Counted from the stretch's first letter, positions 1 to 9,548 are shown. The stretch: 64,000 nt of DNA from Cruoricaptor ignavus (GCF_900141665.1 NZ_FQYI01000001.1:407176-471175), one strand, 5' to 3'. Made by a program: numbers and translations. Notes: generated by a model from the sequence alone, not told the origin.

Positions 1-487
1 TCGTGGCGTCTGCCAAGCCGTCCTCTATTTTCTGTAATCTTGTCTGCACATTTCCTCTGATGTCGGTAAATTCCGTGTTGGGAAATTCCTTCAGCCAAAA
101 TGCTCTGCGGCGTAAACTGCTCGTTGCAACTTTCAGGTTTTCAATGGGTTTCGCTTTAGATTTTGAATTTCTCACCAAAACATCCTGCGGAAAATCGCGC
201 TCTAAAAATGCGAAAAGCGAAATATTTTCTGGCAAAATCGTTGGCACATCTTTCAGGGAATGCACCGCAATATCTATTTCGTCATTAAGTAAGGCGGCGT
301 CCAAATCCCTCGTGAAAACCCCGGTTATTCCCATCGAATACAGCGGCTGAGAAAGATTCTTGTCTCCGGAAGACAGCACCGGAACTATCTGACAATCAAT
401 GCCTAAGCTCTTTAGCTTTCTCGCTGCCTCGTTGGCCTGCCAAAGTGCCAAGGGTGAATTTCTTGTGCCAATTCTAATGCTTTTCAT
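1..487 (-). CDS. hemC: Hydroxymethylbilane synthase, partial (C-terminus beyond the window edge)
   Basis: Polymerises four porphobilinogen molecules into hydroxymethylbilane in cytosolic heme synthesis. The visible 162 residues open with IRIGTRNSPLALWQA, the typical N-terminus of the family, followed by GVFTRDLDAALL, the conserved AVHSLKDVPT segment and TSSLRRRAFW. The cofactor-binding Cys region lies outside the window. I chose the ATG at 487 because the family motif starts right after it; another in-frame ATG lies 9 bp upstream. The start overlaps the end of hemA by 14 bp, so the two genes are probably cotranscribed and translationally coupled. Confidence 0.95.
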   Translation of the reverse strand, partial: MKSIRIGTRNSPLALWQANEAARKLKSLGIDCQIVPVLSSGDKNLSQPLYSMGITGVFTRDLDAALLNDEIDIAVHSLKDVPTILPENISLFAFLERDFPQDVLVRNSKSKAKPIENLKVATSSLRRRAFWLKEFPNTEFTDIRGNVQTRLQKIEDGLADAT

Positions 488-1748
488 TGAATTCATTTTT
501 AGGCTGCTCCACCAGAATTTCTTTCATCAGAGAGCTCACTTCTTCCGCTTTCCAGGGGTGATCTATGATGTACTTTGCGAAGCGGTTCGTAAGTTTCTGT
601 ACCAGGCGGTCGCTCAGCTCCATATCTTCTATGCTGATGTAGCGGTGCTTGCGGTGGATGTTGTGCATTTCTAAATCTTCCATCCGCTTTAGTACTGCCT
701 TAAATTCGTGAATTTTTGGCGCCATTTTCCTGCGTCTCTCCCACTCCTGGAACTCTTTGGTCATCACACGGATGATGTTTTCCGCCTTGGGAACTTCCTT
801 TTTGCGTTGCTCCATCGTCTCGCCGATCTGCTTCGAAAGTGCATCCACATCCACGAGGCTAATACCTTCCAGCATTCCCACGGATTTCTCCACATTGTTG
901 GGAATAGAGAGGTCGAGGATAAGCATTGGCCTGCCAGCGGGGATGTGCTGCATTTTCACCACAGGTTCCTGTGCACCGGTCGCTACGATGAGGATGTCCG
1001 TCTCGAGAAGCTCCTTCGTGAAATTTTCAAAAGGGATGAAGGGGATATCAAACTTCCTGGAAATCTCTTCCGCTGTTTCCTGCGTGCGGTTGGCAATTTT
1101 TACCTTTGGTTCTTGGATGTGCTTCAGCAGGTTTTCTACGGTATTCCTGCCTATTTCGCCTACCCCCAGCAGCAGGATATTCCTTTCGGAAAGCCGCTTT
1201 TGGGTATTCAGAATGTAGTGCACCGCTGCATAGGATACGGAAGCCGCTCCGGTGGAAATGCCCGTCTCGGTCTTTATTTTCTTGGAAATTTGAATCGCCA
1301 GATTAATGGCGCGCTCAAGGTAGGGATTGGAGTATTTTTTTTCCTTTTTAAATCTTGAATAAGCCTTTTTTATCTGCCCGATGATTTCAAAATCCCCGAT
1401 GATCTGGCTCTCCAGCCCCGCCGCCACGCGGAAGAGATGCATCAGCGCCTCTTCCCGGCTGTAGACGGTGACATATTGCATAAACTCCATTAAAGAAACA
1501 CCCGTAGCCCTGCAGAATTCTTCAGCAATGAGCAGGTAATTGTGCGTCGTGGTGTAGATTTCCGTGCGGTTGCAGGTAGAGACGATAAAGGCATCGCCCA
1601 AATCCTTATCGTGAATGTTTTTTACGAAGCCCTTTATCTGATGATCAAAAAACGCAAATCTCGAGCGTGTCTCCGCATCGGCTTTTTCATAGCTGATGCT
1701 GAGCACCACAAAATTGGCAGTCTGATAAATATTTGATGGAGCGGACAT
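474..1748 (-). CDS. hemA: Glutamyl-tRNA reductase
   Basis: Reduces Glu-tRNA(Glu) with NADPH to glutamate-1-semialdehyde, the first step of the C5 heme pathway, in the cytosol. The 424-residue protein shows the catalytic-cysteine motif STCNRTEIY near residue 53, a central Rossmann NADPH domain (LLLGVGEIGRNTVENL) and a helical C-terminal dimerisation domain. The frame stays open 48 codons further upstream, but the ATG at 1748 fits the family N-terminus and lies just downstream of a TAnnTTTG element. hemC follows with an overlap. hemD lies about 6.6 kb away beyond the mre operon, so the heme genes are split. Confidence 0.96.
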   Translation of the reverse strand: MSAPSNIYQTANFVVLSISYEKADAETRSRFAFFDHQIKGFVKNIHDKDLGDAFIVSTCNRTEIYTTTHNYLLIAEEFCRATGVSLMEFMQYVTVYSREEALMHLFRVAAGLESQIIGDFEIIGQIKKAYSRFKKEKKYSNPYLERAINLAIQISKKIKTETGISTGAASVSYAAVHYILNTQKRLSERNILLLGVGEIGRNTVENLLKHIQEPKVKIANRTQETAEEISRKFDIPFIPFENFTKELLETDILIVATGAQEPVVKMQHIPAGRPMLILDLSIPNNVEKSVGMLEGISLVDVDALSKQIGETMEQRKKEVPKAENIIRVMTKEFQEWERRRKMAPKIHEFKAVLKRMEDLEMHNIHRKHRYISIEDMELSDRLVQKLTNRFAKYIIDHPWKAEEVSSLMKEILVEQPKNEFNEKH

Positions 1749-1760
1749 AAAAAATGACTG

Positions 1761-1768
1761 CAAATTTA
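1761..1768 (-). promoter_or_regulatory. -7 promoter element for hemA
   Basis: Read on the minus strand this is TAAATTTG, a match to the Bacteroidota TAnnTTTG element, 13 bp upstream of the hemA ATG. I do not see a clear -33 TTG at the usual distance. Confidence 0.5.
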
Positions 1769-1897
1769 CTGATTTTTTTTGCTTAAGGCCGAGTATTTCG
1801 GGAAGGAAGCTGCTACCACCTGGACAAATCTGAGGGCAATTCATCAAAATTTCACTCAAAATTCCAAAAGGGGAGGAAAATGATGAAGGCAAATTTA

Positions 1898-1905
1898 TAT
1901 CTTTG
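1898..1905 (+). promoter_or_regulatory. -7 promoter element for the mre operon
   Basis: TATCTTTG matches TAnnTTTG and lies 23 bp before the mreB ATG in the divergent hemA-mreB gap. No good -33 TTG is visible, so the call rests on the -7 element and its position. Confidence 0.5.
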
Positions 1906-1928
1906 TAAACTTAAACGCTTTCAAAAAA

Positions 1929-2954
1929 ATGGGACTTTTTGATATGTTCACTCAGGAGATCGCCATAGATCTCGGTACCGCGAACACACTTATAATACAC
2001 AACAACAAAATTGTAATCGACCAGCCCTCCATTGTAGCCGTGGAGCGCTCCAGCGGCAAACCCATCGCCGTGGGCGAGCAGGCGAAGCATATGCAGGGCA
2101 AGACGCACGAGGATATTAAAACCATCCGCCCGCTGAAGGACGGGGTAATTGCGGATTTCCAGGCGTCGGAGCATATGATAAAGGAATTTATCAAAATCAT
2201 ACCCGGGATCAAGGGTAAGCTGATACAGCCGGCGCTGCGCATAGTGATCTGCATCCCCTCCGGCATTACAGAGGTAGAGAAGCGCGCCGTACGGGATTCC
2301 GCCCAGAAGGTGAATGCTAAGGATGTAAGGCTGATCTACGAGCCGATGGCGGCGGCAATCGGCGTAGGCATCGATGTGCAGAAGCCGGAGGGCAATATGA
2401 TCATCGACATAGGCGGCGGTACTACGGAGATCGCCGTAGTGGCGCTGGGGGGTATCGTCTGTGATAAATCGGTAAAAATCGCGGGAGACGCCTTTACCAA
2501 CGACATCGCCTACTATATGCGCACTCACCACAACCTGTATGTGGGCGACCGCACCGCGGAACGCATTAAAATAGAGGTGGGCTCCGCAGTGGAGGAGCTC
2601 GACATAGAAATTGACGAAATCCCCGTACAGGGGCGCGACCTCATCACTGGGAAGCCGAAGGAGATTATGGTAAATTACAAAGAAATCGCCCGCGCGCTGG
2701 ATAAGTCCATCATCCGCATCGAAGATTCCGTGATGGAGACCCTCTCCCTCACCCCACCGGAGCTTGCGGCGGACATCTACAAAACAGGCATCTACCTCGC
2801 CGGCGGGGGCGCGCTGCTACGCGGGCTGGCAGACCGCCTGAACCGCAAGACCGGCCTGCCGGTGTTCGTTTCCGAAGATCCGCTGCGTGCGGTGGTGCGC
2901 GGTACGGGCATCGCGCTGAAGAATATGGATAAATTCAATTTCCTGATAAAATAG
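1929..2954 (+). CDS. mreB: Rod-shape-determining actin homologue MreB
   Basis: Forms membrane-associated filaments that organise the cell-wall elongation complex. All actin-fold nucleotide motifs are present in 341 residues: phosphate-1 DLGTANT (14-20), EPMAAAIG (138-145), phosphate-2 DIGGGTTE (160-167) and the adenosine motif LAGGGALLRG near residue 290. The length is normal for the family. It is the first gene of a tight operon with mreC, mreD, PBP2 and rodA, and has a TAnnTTTG element just upstream. Confidence 0.98.
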   Translation: MGLFDMFTQEIAIDLGTANTLIIHNNKIVIDQPSIVAVERSSGKPIAVGEQAKHMQGKTHEDIKTIRPLKDGVIADFQASEHMIKEFIKIIPGIKGKLIQPALRIVICIPSGITEVEKRAVRDSAQKVNAKDVRLIYEPMAAAIGVGIDVQKPEGNMIIDIGGGTTEIAVVALGGIVCDKSVKIAGDAFTNDIAYYMRTHHNLYVGDRTAERIKIEVGSAVEELDIEIDEIPVQGRDLITGKPKEIMVNYKEIARALDKSIIRIEDSVMETLSLTPPELAADIYKTGIYLAGGGALLRGLADRLNRKTGLPVFVSEDPLRAVVRGTGIALKNMDKFNFLIK

Positions 2955-2971
2955 CAATACGGTAGCGCAGG

Positions 2972-3826
2972 GTGGGATATCTTTTAAGATTTTTAAGGGA
3001 GAATGCACTTTTCGTGCTGTTCTTTTTCCTGCAAATAATCGCCCTGGTGCTGATGTTCAGCCGGAATTCCATGCAGCGGTCGTGGATCGCGGCGCAGGCA
3101 GCCGCATTCAACTCCCGCGTGTCGGGCTATATAGACGAGGGCGCCTCCTACCTGAAGCTTAAGCAGATTAATGAGCAGCTGGTAGCCCAGAACCGCCAGC
3201 TGATGCTGGAGCTCTACGGGAAAGATTATTCCAGAAACCCGCAGTTCCGCAAGGTGCACGATACCGTGGGCGGCGGGCAGATTTATACCTTTGTGGATGG
3301 GGAAATCGTTTACAACAGCATCAACAGGCAGGATAATTATTTTACCATAAACCGCGGCAGGCGGGATGGCGTAAAACCGCAGATGGGCGTCATTGCTCCG
3401 CAGGGCATCGCCGGGATCGTTGTAAATACCACGAACGAATACGCCCTTGTGCAGTCGGTTTTAAGCGTGAATAAAATTAAAATCAACGGGTCGCTGAAGA
3501 AATCCGGGTATTTTGGCACCCTTACCTGGCGGGGAGATAATTCGCGGATCATGCACCTTGCAGATGTCCCGAAATATGTGCCGCTGGCCATCGGCGACAC
3601 CGTGGTAACTGACGGGAAATCCGCCATATTCCCACAAAATGTGATGATCGGGCGGGTGGCTGGCTACCAGGTGGATACCAAAACCGGATTCTGGGACATC
3701 TCTGTGGAGCTCTCCGAGCAGATGGGGAAACTCAGCAAAATTTATGTGGTGAAAAACCTCCGGAAAACAGAGGTACAGAAAATTCAGGATACGCTGCAGG
3801 CGGCAATAAAAAAGGATGATCAGTAA
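2972..3826 (+). CDS. mreC: Rod-shape-determining protein MreC
   Basis: Bitopic inner-membrane protein that links MreB to the periplasmic wall synthases and activates PBP2. The 284 residues show an N-terminal membrane segment (about 10-30), a helical/coiled-coil stretch (about 55-80) and the beta-rich MreC core with many Gly turns. The start is a GTG at 2972, 17 bp after mreB, chosen because the membrane segment follows it directly. The end overlaps mreD by 11 bp, consistent with coupled translation. Confidence 0.95.
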   Translation: MGYLLRFLRENALFVLFFFLQIIALVLMFSRNSMQRSWIAAQAAAFNSRVSGYIDEGASYLKLKQINEQLVAQNRQLMLELYGKDYSRNPQFRKVHDTVGGGQIYTFVDGEIVYNSINRQDNYFTINRGRRDGVKPQMGVIAPQGIAGIVVNTTNEYALVQSVLSVNKIKINGSLKKSGYFGTLTWRGDNSRIMHLADVPKYVPLAIGDTVVTDGKSAIFPQNVMIGRVAGYQVDTKTGFWDISVELSEQMGKLSKIYVVKNLRKTEVQKIQDTLQAAIKKDDQ

Positions 3827-4322
3827 AACGCTATATTCCGACATCATACAGATCGTGGTGCTGGTGGCGCTGCAGATTTTTGTGCTGAACAGGGTGACGC
3901 TTTTCGGCAGATATACCCCCGTGATGTACCCAATGTTCGTGATGTTCTGGCCCTTCTTCCGGAACCGGTATCAGTTCCTCCTACTTAGCTTTCTGCTGGG
4001 CTTAAGCATAGATGCCTTCCTTGGCACCTGGGGCATCAATGCCTTTGCCACCACCGCGCTCGCCTACTTCCGCACGCTGATTTTCAGGACTTCTACCGAC
4101 ACGGAGAGCGATTTCTTCTCCTTCCAATCGCTTCAGTGGCCGCAGTTTCTCTTCTTCATCTTCAGCAGCATATTCCTGCATCAGTTCCTTGTGCAGTTTA
4201 TGGAGTTTTTCAAGCTAAGCGGGGTTTTAGAAATTCTGCTAAACATCCTCATTACCAGCACGATTTCTTTCTTCTGCATTCTGCTGTACGCCCTGGCTTT
4301 TAAAATTAAACAAAAAGTTTAG
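3816..4322 (+). CDS. mreD: Rod-shape-determining protein MreD
   Basis: Polytopic inner-membrane partner of MreC in the elongation complex. The 168-residue sequence is almost entirely hydrophobic with about five predicted membrane segments and few soluble loops, as in other MreD proteins, which are poorly conserved in sequence. The assignment leans on topology and on its place between mreC (11-bp overlap) and the PBP2 gene (6-bp gap). Confidence 0.9.
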   Translation: MISKTLYSDIIQIVVLVALQIFVLNRVTLFGRYTPVMYPMFVMFWPFFRNRYQFLLLSFLLGLSIDAFLGTWGINAFATTALAYFRTLIFRTSTDTESDFFSFQSLQWPQFLFFIFSSIFLHQFLVQFMEFFKLSGVLEILLNILITSTISFFCILLYALAFKIKQKV

Positions 4323-4328
4323 CAAGGT

Positions 4329-6359
4329 TTGAATCAGCAGTATCTGAAAATAATAACCGCTATAGGCATCATCGCTGTGATCTTCATTGCGAGGCTCGCC
4401 TACCTGCAGCTATTTACCGACCGCTATGCGCTGAATGCCGCCAACACTTCCATCAAGGCGGAGTACATCATCCCGCAGCGCGGCATCATTTTCGACCGCA
4501 ACGGCAAAATCCTCGTGGGGAACCAGCCAGCGTACGAATTGTCCTTTACGCAGGCTCTTATGATGCCGGACTTTGATACGCTTGGCTTCTGTAATTTGCT
4601 AAAAATCAGCAAGCAGGAATTCATTACCAGAATAGAAAACATTAAAAAGGAAAAATATTACTCGAAGCTCACGCCGATGACTTTCGCGAAAAACCTCAGC
4701 CGGGAAGACATCGCGCGCATCCAGGAGATCATCTTTAAATACCCGGCGTTCAGCATCGTGCCGAGGCCGCAGCGCCAGTATGAAATCAACACATCCGGCA
4801 ACCTCCTCGGCTACACGAACGAGGTGAACGATGCCGATATCAGGCGGGATTCCCTCTACTACCTGCCGGGCGACAACATCGGGAAGAAAGGCGTGGAACG
4901 CTCTTACGAAAAAGAACTCCGCGGCGTGAAGGGCGTGAACTACATTCAGAAAGATATAAAACTGCGGAGCATCGGGCCCTATAAAAACGGGGCGCTGGAC
5001 AGGGAGGTGGTTTCCGGGAAGGATTTAACTCTCACCATCGACTACGACCTGCAGAAACTGGCACAGGAAATGCTGGTGAACAAACACGGAGCGATAGTAG
5101 CCCTGGACCCCAACAACGGGGAGATCCTGGTAATGGCTACCGGGCCGGACATAGACCCCAACCTCTTTACCGGGCCGGAAAAAACCAAAAACCTCTACCG
5201 CATCCAGAACGATACGCTCTACAACAACAAGCCCTCCTTCGACCGATCTGTGCAGGCTGCGTACCCGCCAGGTTCTACCTTCAAGCTCTTTACCGCGCTC
5301 GCCGGTATGCAGATGGGCGTAATGACGGATAAAACCATCTTCCCCTGCGGCGGAGGTTTTTACTATAAAGGTTTGAGAATCAAGGGCCACGGTGGCGCAG
5401 ACCCGCTGGTGCCGGCAATACGGGTTTCCAGCAACTGCTATTTCTCCTACGCATTCCTGGCTATGACGAACAAATACCCGGGCAATCCCAGCAAAGGCGT
5501 GGATGAATGGCAGAAAATTATGAACAGCTTTGGCTTCGGAGTATTTCTGAATAATGACCTGGCATCCGGCGTGAAAGGCAGGATCCCCGGTGGCGAGTTT
5601 TACGAAAACAGAATGGCGCGCATCTACAAAGCCAGCGGCTCCAAAGCAGATCCTGCGAAGTGGGACCCCCTGGCTACTGGTGCCGTATTCAACGGGATGG
5701 GGCAGGGCGATATTATGATAACACCGCTGCAGCTCGCCAACGGGATGGCTGCCATAGCGAACAAAGGCTGGTACTACACGCCGCATATCGTGAAATCCAT
5801 AGACGGGGAACCAAACCCCGACCCGAGATTTAAGGTAAAACATAAAGTACTGGTGGACGAGAAGTACTTCGATCCCGTGCTGGAAGGTATGGCGCAGGTA
5901 GTAACCGGCGGTACCGCCAGAAGGCTGAAAAGCAACGACTTTACGCAGCTAGCGAAAACCGGAACGGCGCAGGTGCCGCAGGGCAAGGACAACTCTATTT
6001 TCGTGCTGATAGCCCCGGCAGAAAATCCTAAAATAGTGGTAGCCGCCGTGATGGAGCACGCAGGTTTCGGAGCCACCTGGGCGGGCCCGGCCTCCAGCCT
6101 TATCGCTGAAAAATACATCACCGGGACCATCAAGCGGGAGCACCTTTACAAGCAGATGGTAAATGCCAGCTTTATGCCCGAATACAAGCGGCAATACACC
6201 GCCGAGCTGAAGCGCAAGGGCTGGTATGTAGAACCTAAGCCCGACTCCGCAGCACTGAAGCGGCAGCAGGACAGCATAGACCTGCTGAAAAAGAAGCAGG
6301 ACGCAGCAAAAGCTACGCAGATGAAAAAAGATTCACTAAAAAAACAGGCAAAGAAATGA
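4329..6359 (+). CDS. mrdA: Penicillin-binding protein 2 (peptidoglycan DD-transpeptidase)
   Basis: Class B PBP that cross-links peptidoglycan during side-wall growth with RodA. In 676 residues I see one N-terminal membrane anchor (about 7-26), a dimerisation/pedestal region (about 48-210) and the transpeptidase domain with all three motifs: S316-T-F-K, S367-S-N369 and K543-T-G. The last 40 residues are a Lys/Gln/Asp-rich tail, probably disordered. The start is TTG at 4329; no ATG lies near the anchor. It overlaps rodA by 4 bp (ATGA). Confidence 0.97.
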   Translation: MNQQYLKIITAIGIIAVIFIARLAYLQLFTDRYALNAANTSIKAEYIIPQRGIIFDRNGKILVGNQPAYELSFTQALMMPDFDTLGFCNLLKISKQEFITRIENIKKEKYYSKLTPMTFAKNLSREDIARIQEIIFKYPAFSIVPRPQRQYEINTSGNLLGYTNEVNDADIRRDSLYYLPGDNIGKKGVERSYEKELRGVKGVNYIQKDIKLRSIGPYKNGALDREVVSGKDLTLTIDYDLQKLAQEMLVNKHGAIVALDPNNGEILVMATGPDIDPNLFTGPEKTKNLYRIQNDTLYNNKPSFDRSVQAAYPPGSTFKLFTALAGMQMGVMTDKTIFPCGGGFYYKGLRIKGHGGADPLVPAIRVSSNCYFSYAFLAMTNKYPGNPSKGVDEWQKIMNSFGFGVFLNNDLASGVKGRIPGGEFYENRMARIYKASGSKADPAKWDPLATGAVFNGMGQGDIMITPLQLANGMAAIANKGWYYTPHIVKSIDGEPNPDPRFKVKHKVLVDEKYFDPVLEGMAQVVTGGTARRLKSNDFTQLAKTGTAQVPQGKDNSIFVLIAPAENPKIVVAAVMEHAGFGATWAGPASSLIAEKYITGTIKREHLYKQMVNASFMPEYKRQYTAELKRKGWYVEPKPDSAALKRQQDSIDLLKKKQDAAKATQMKKDSLKKQAKK

Positions 6360-7585
6360 GGTGGGCGCAGGGTTTGGATAAGCTAGGCCTCGGGCTGTAC
6401 TTCGTGCTTTGCATATTTGCCATCCTGAACATCTACAGCGTAGATCCCGGCAGCGGCACACGGCAGGCGGTATGGTTCGGAGTGTCGCTGTTCGTGGGCC
6501 TTTTAATTTTTTTAACGAGGACAAAATTTTTCGAAAATCTTTCGGGCATCATCTACATCATCGGCGTTCTACTGCTGATAGGGCTCTTCCCTTTCGGGAA
6601 GGAGGTGATGGGGCAGAAAAACTGGTACAAATTCGGGCCGGTGAGCCTGCAGCCAGTTGAGTTTGCAAAAATCGGCACTGCGCTGATGCTTGCCAATTAT
6701 CTAAGCAATCCGGATTTTAATATAAAAAACAGACGGTCGCTCCTCACGGCGCTTGCCATCATCGGGCTGCCAGCATTGGTGGTGCTTGCGATCCCGGATG
6801 TTGGCTCGCTGCTAGTCTTTATGGCGTACTTCATCGCCCTCTACCGCGAGGGAATGAGCGGCTGGTTCTTTGGGTTTATCGCCATTCTCGCAGCGGTATT
6901 TCTGCTGTCCCTAGCGGTGGCGCCGCTGTATGTTGTATTGGGGATCGTCGTGTCGGCAGGAATTATTCTACTGTTAAATTCCCGCAGGATCCACTGGAAT
7001 GCGCTGAGCGTAGCAGGCATAGCAGGCGGGATTTTGCTGCTTTCCGGGCTCTCGTTTGCCTCGCCCTTTGTTCTGGAAAAACTTCCGAAGCACCAGCGCG
7101 AGAGGATCGAGGTTTTGTTTAAAGGCGAGCGGGCATTCCGGGATACATCGGGCTACAACCTTCTCTATTCCAAAACGGCGATCGGCTCGGGCGGGTTGTT
7201 CGGCAAAGGCTACCGCGAGGGGTCTGTAACGCAAGGGAAATTCGTGCCGGAGCAGAGCACGGACTACATCTTCTGCACCGTGGGCGAAGAGTGGGGCTTC
7301 CTCGGCAGCTCGCTGCTGGTACTTGCCTACAGCCTTTTTATAGGAAGAATTTATTACCTTGCCGAGAATCAGAAAACGACTTTCAACAGGGTCTTCGGAT
7401 ACTGCTTTGCAGGCGTGCTGCTGATGCACTTCTCCATCAACCTCGCCATGGTGATGGGCCTCTTCCCCACCGTGGGCATTCCACTGCCGTTCTTCAGCTA
7501 TGGGGGGAGCTCGCTGCTTGCCTTTTCCATTATGACCGCCATTTTCTTCAAACTCAACTATGCGGATAAAAACAGCCTGGTATAA
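6356..7585 (+). CDS. rodA: Peptidoglycan glycosyltransferase RodA (SEDS family)
   Basis: Polymerises lipid II into glycan strands as partner of PBP2. The 409-residue polytopic protein shows SEDS hallmarks: the IPDVGSLLVF segment holding the catalytically important Asp, the QSTDYIFCTVGEEWGFLG loop, and the terminal GLFPTVGIPLPFFSYGGSSLL signature. About ten membrane segments are evident. The start overlaps the mrdA stop by ATGA, completing the mreBCD-mrdA-rodA elongasome operon. Confidence 0.97.
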   Translation: MRWAQGLDKLGLGLYFVLCIFAILNIYSVDPGSGTRQAVWFGVSLFVGLLIFLTRTKFFENLSGIIYIIGVLLLIGLFPFGKEVMGQKNWYKFGPVSLQPVEFAKIGTALMLANYLSNPDFNIKNRRSLLTALAIIGLPALVVLAIPDVGSLLVFMAYFIALYREGMSGWFFGFIAILAAVFLLSLAVAPLYVVLGIVVSAGIILLLNSRRIHWNALSVAGIAGGILLLSGLSFASPFVLEKLPKHQRERIEVLFKGERAFRDTSGYNLLYSKTAIGSGGLFGKGYREGSVTQGKFVPEQSTDYIFCTVGEEWGFLGSSLLVLAYSLFIGRIYYLAENQKTTFNRVFGYCFAGVLLMHFSINLAMVMGLFPTVGIPLPFFSYGGSSLLAFSIMTAIFFKLNYADKNSLV

Positions 7586-7633
7586 TTTCGATAGCTGGGA
7601 AACATTTGCCCGCCAACACTCCGGGGACTTTAT

Positions 7634-7641
7634 TATTTTTG
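7634..7641 (+). promoter_or_regulatory. Possible -7 promoter element before the DUF4271 gene
   Basis: TATTTTTG matches TAnnTTTG and lies 7 bp before the first candidate start of the next gene. A TTG at 7606-7608 is 25 bp upstream, slightly longer than the usual 17-23 bp. If used, the transcript would be almost leaderless. Confidence 0.35.
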
Positions 7642-7648
7642 CAAAAAT

Positions 7649-8296
7649 TTGATTTTGCCAAGAATTCCTGAACAGAACGACTGGGTTTTCTTCCTGGTTT
7701 TCGGATGCCTGGGTGCCCTTGCCTTTACATTAAATATTTTCAACAGGGATGCATCGGTAAAGGATTTCCTGCTGCAGGACCGCGCATCTGCGGCAAATAT
7801 ATTCCCAAGTTGGCTGCTGGTATCTGCAGCAGACGCCCTGCTGCTTGCCGCATTGCTTTCTAAAATGCTTCCCGGCCTGCCAAGGTGGGCAGAGAGCCTG
7901 AATCTTTTTGGTTTCGGGATGAGCAGATTTTGGCTGGCATTTGCCGGGCTGCTGATACTCTACCCGCTGCGCGCGCTGCTCACGCTGCTGCTTTACTACA
8001 CCACGGGCAACGGCGAGCGGTGGGAGAGGTTTTATTTCGTGGCTGGGAAATTTTATTTCGTGCTTGCCTTCCCGCTGGCGGCCGCCGTCTTCTATGCCTA
8101 CTACAGCGGCGCGGATGGGCTGCTTTTCTTCCGCGCCGCCGCTGCTGCCGCCTGTATTTTGTTCATTTTCAAAAATATATTCTACCTGGCGCACCCTCTC
8201 CACATACTTCCCCGGCAGTGGTATTATAAAATTTTGTACCTTTGCACCCTGCAAATGGCGCCTACCTTAGCGCTCGTGAAACTGCTGTTTCTCTAA
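7649..8296 (+). CDS. DUF4271-type integral membrane protein
   Basis: A 215-residue hydrophobic protein with about five or six membrane segments, no charged soluble domain and no catalytic motif that I can see. Sequence character and its position directly before hemD match the DUF4271 family of Bacteroidota, whose function is unknown. The start is a TTG at 7649 or 7655; neither can be preferred from sequence alone. It sits between rodA (63-bp gap) and hemD (26-bp gap), so it may share a transcript with hemD. Confidence 0.75.
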   Translation: MILPRIPEQNDWVFFLVFGCLGALAFTLNIFNRDASVKDFLLQDRASAANIFPSWLLVSAADALLLAALLSKMLPGLPRWAESLNLFGFGMSRFWLAFAGLLILYPLRALLTLLLYYTTGNGERWERFYFVAGKFYFVLAFPLAAAVFYAYYSGADGLLFFRAAAAAACILFIFKNIFYLAHPLHILPRQWYYKILYLCTLQMAPTLALVKLLFL

Positions 8297-8322
8297 AAAC
8301 ACAGAATAATAAAAAATCGTTG

Positions 8323-9063
8323 ATGAAGATCAAATCCATACTGGTATCGCAGCCCGCACCAGGAGAGACTTCGCCCTATGCGGAGATTGCAAAGAAGGAG
8401 AAAGTAAAGTTTGATTTCCGTCCGTTTATTCAGGTCGAGGGCGTAGATTCCAAGGAACTGAGGACGCAGAAAATCGATCTTTCGCAATACACGGGAGTCA
8501 TTATGACATCCAAAAATGCGGTAGACCATTACTTCCGCCTCGCCGAGGAAATGCGCTTTGCCGTGCCCGATTCTATGCGGTATGTATGCCAGTCGGAGGC
8601 TATTGCCAATTACCTTCAGAAGCATGTCGTTTACCGTAAAAGGAAAATCTCTTTCGGGGAGAAAACCGTGGTGGATATGCTGCCGCTCTTCAAAAAATAC
8701 CCAGACGAAAAGTACCTGATACCCACCTCCGATGTGATGAGCCCGGATATCCCCGCGGCACTGAACAAGGCGGGCATCGACTGGACGCGCGCCATCATGT
8801 ACCGCACCGTATATTCCGACCTCTCCGACCTCCGGGTGAAGGATTATGATATGATAGTCCTCTTCACGCCGCAGGGCATCCGCTCACTCAAGGATAACTT
8901 TAAAGACTTTGAGCAGGGCAGCACAAAAATCGGCGTCTTTGGCGCCAATACGCAGAAGCTCGCAGAAGAGGAAGGCCTTACGGTAGATGTAATGGCACCC
9001 ACGCGGGAAACCCCGAGCATGACGATGGCAATAGAGCGCTATATCCGCAGCATGAATAAATAA
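8323..9063 (+). CDS. hemD: Uroporphyrinogen-III synthase
   Basis: Cyclises hydroxymethylbilane with inversion of ring D to uroporphyrinogen III. The 246-residue protein begins KIKSILVSQPAPG, has TSKNAVDHYF in the first half and LFTPQGIRSLKDNF in the second, the two-lobed pattern of HemD. An in-frame extension to 8242 runs into the upstream gene; the ATG at 8323 is preferred because the family N-terminus begins there. A clear hairpin terminator follows. Confidence 0.9.
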   Translation: MKIKSILVSQPAPGETSPYAEIAKKEKVKFDFRPFIQVEGVDSKELRTQKIDLSQYTGVIMTSKNAVDHYFRLAEEMRFAVPDSMRYVCQSEAIANYLQKHVVYRKRKISFGEKTVVDMLPLFKKYPDEKYLIPTSDVMSPDIPAALNKAGIDWTRAIMYRTVYSDLSDLRVKDYDMIVLFTPQGIRSLKDNFKDFEQGSTKIGVFGANTQKLAEEEGLTVDVMAPTRETPSMTMAIERYIRSMNK

Positions 9064-9088
9064 TTTAAATTTCAAGCAATGCATTCTG

Positions 9089-9117
9089 AGCCAACTTCCC
9101 GCGGAGTTGGCTTTGTC
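9089..9117 (+). terminator. Rho-independent terminator after hemD
   Basis: Perfect 8-bp stem AGCCAACT (9089-9096) / AGTTGGCT (9105-9112) with an 8-nt loop, followed by a short T-rich stretch. It lies 25 bp after the hemD stop. Confidence 0.7.
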
Positions 9118-9146
9118 TTACAAAAATTAAAATAGTTTACAAAAAA

Positions 9147-9515
9147 ATGAGCGATGCGCAACTTTGGGAATGGATTGAGGACTTCTTCCGGGAGAATTTC
9201 GGCACGGAGCAGAGCGCCTCGCTCGACACCATTCTTTTCCTCATCGGCGTACAGGAGCTGGGCAGCGGCCCGCAGGCTTTCAGTAAGGATGATAAGCTGA
9301 ACCTCCTCCACATCGCCGTGTGCCGCCTGCTGGAGCCCTTCGGCTATTATGAATTTTCGCATTATGACCTGGATGGCTTCCCGCATTTTTCAGAAAAAAA
9401 GCCTCTGCCCGCACTAAAGCCAAATGAACAGCAGATCCTTATGAAAAAGGCTGTGATCCAGTACTTTATCGACGAAAACCTATTCCCTGAAGAGATCGTT
9501 GCTGGGATGATTTAG
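9147..9515 (+). CDS. Conserved small acidic protein of unknown function
   Basis: A 122-residue soluble, acidic protein without signal peptide or membrane segment. It is probably all-helical, with two GYYEF/DLDGFPHF-like aromatic stretches in the middle. I recognise it only as the kind of short protein conserved in flavobacteria; no function can be given. It stands alone between two hairpin terminators, so it is probably monocistronic. Codon use and GC match the neighbours, which supports a real gene. Confidence 0.75.
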   Translation: MSDAQLWEWIEDFFRENFGTEQSASLDTILFLIGVQELGSGPQAFSKDDKLNLLHIAVCRLLEPFGYYEFSHYDLDGFPHFSEKKPLPALKPNEQQILMKKAVIQYFIDENLFPEEIVAGMI

Positions 9516-9548
9516 GCAAATATGTTAAAACCAACTTCAAACCAAATT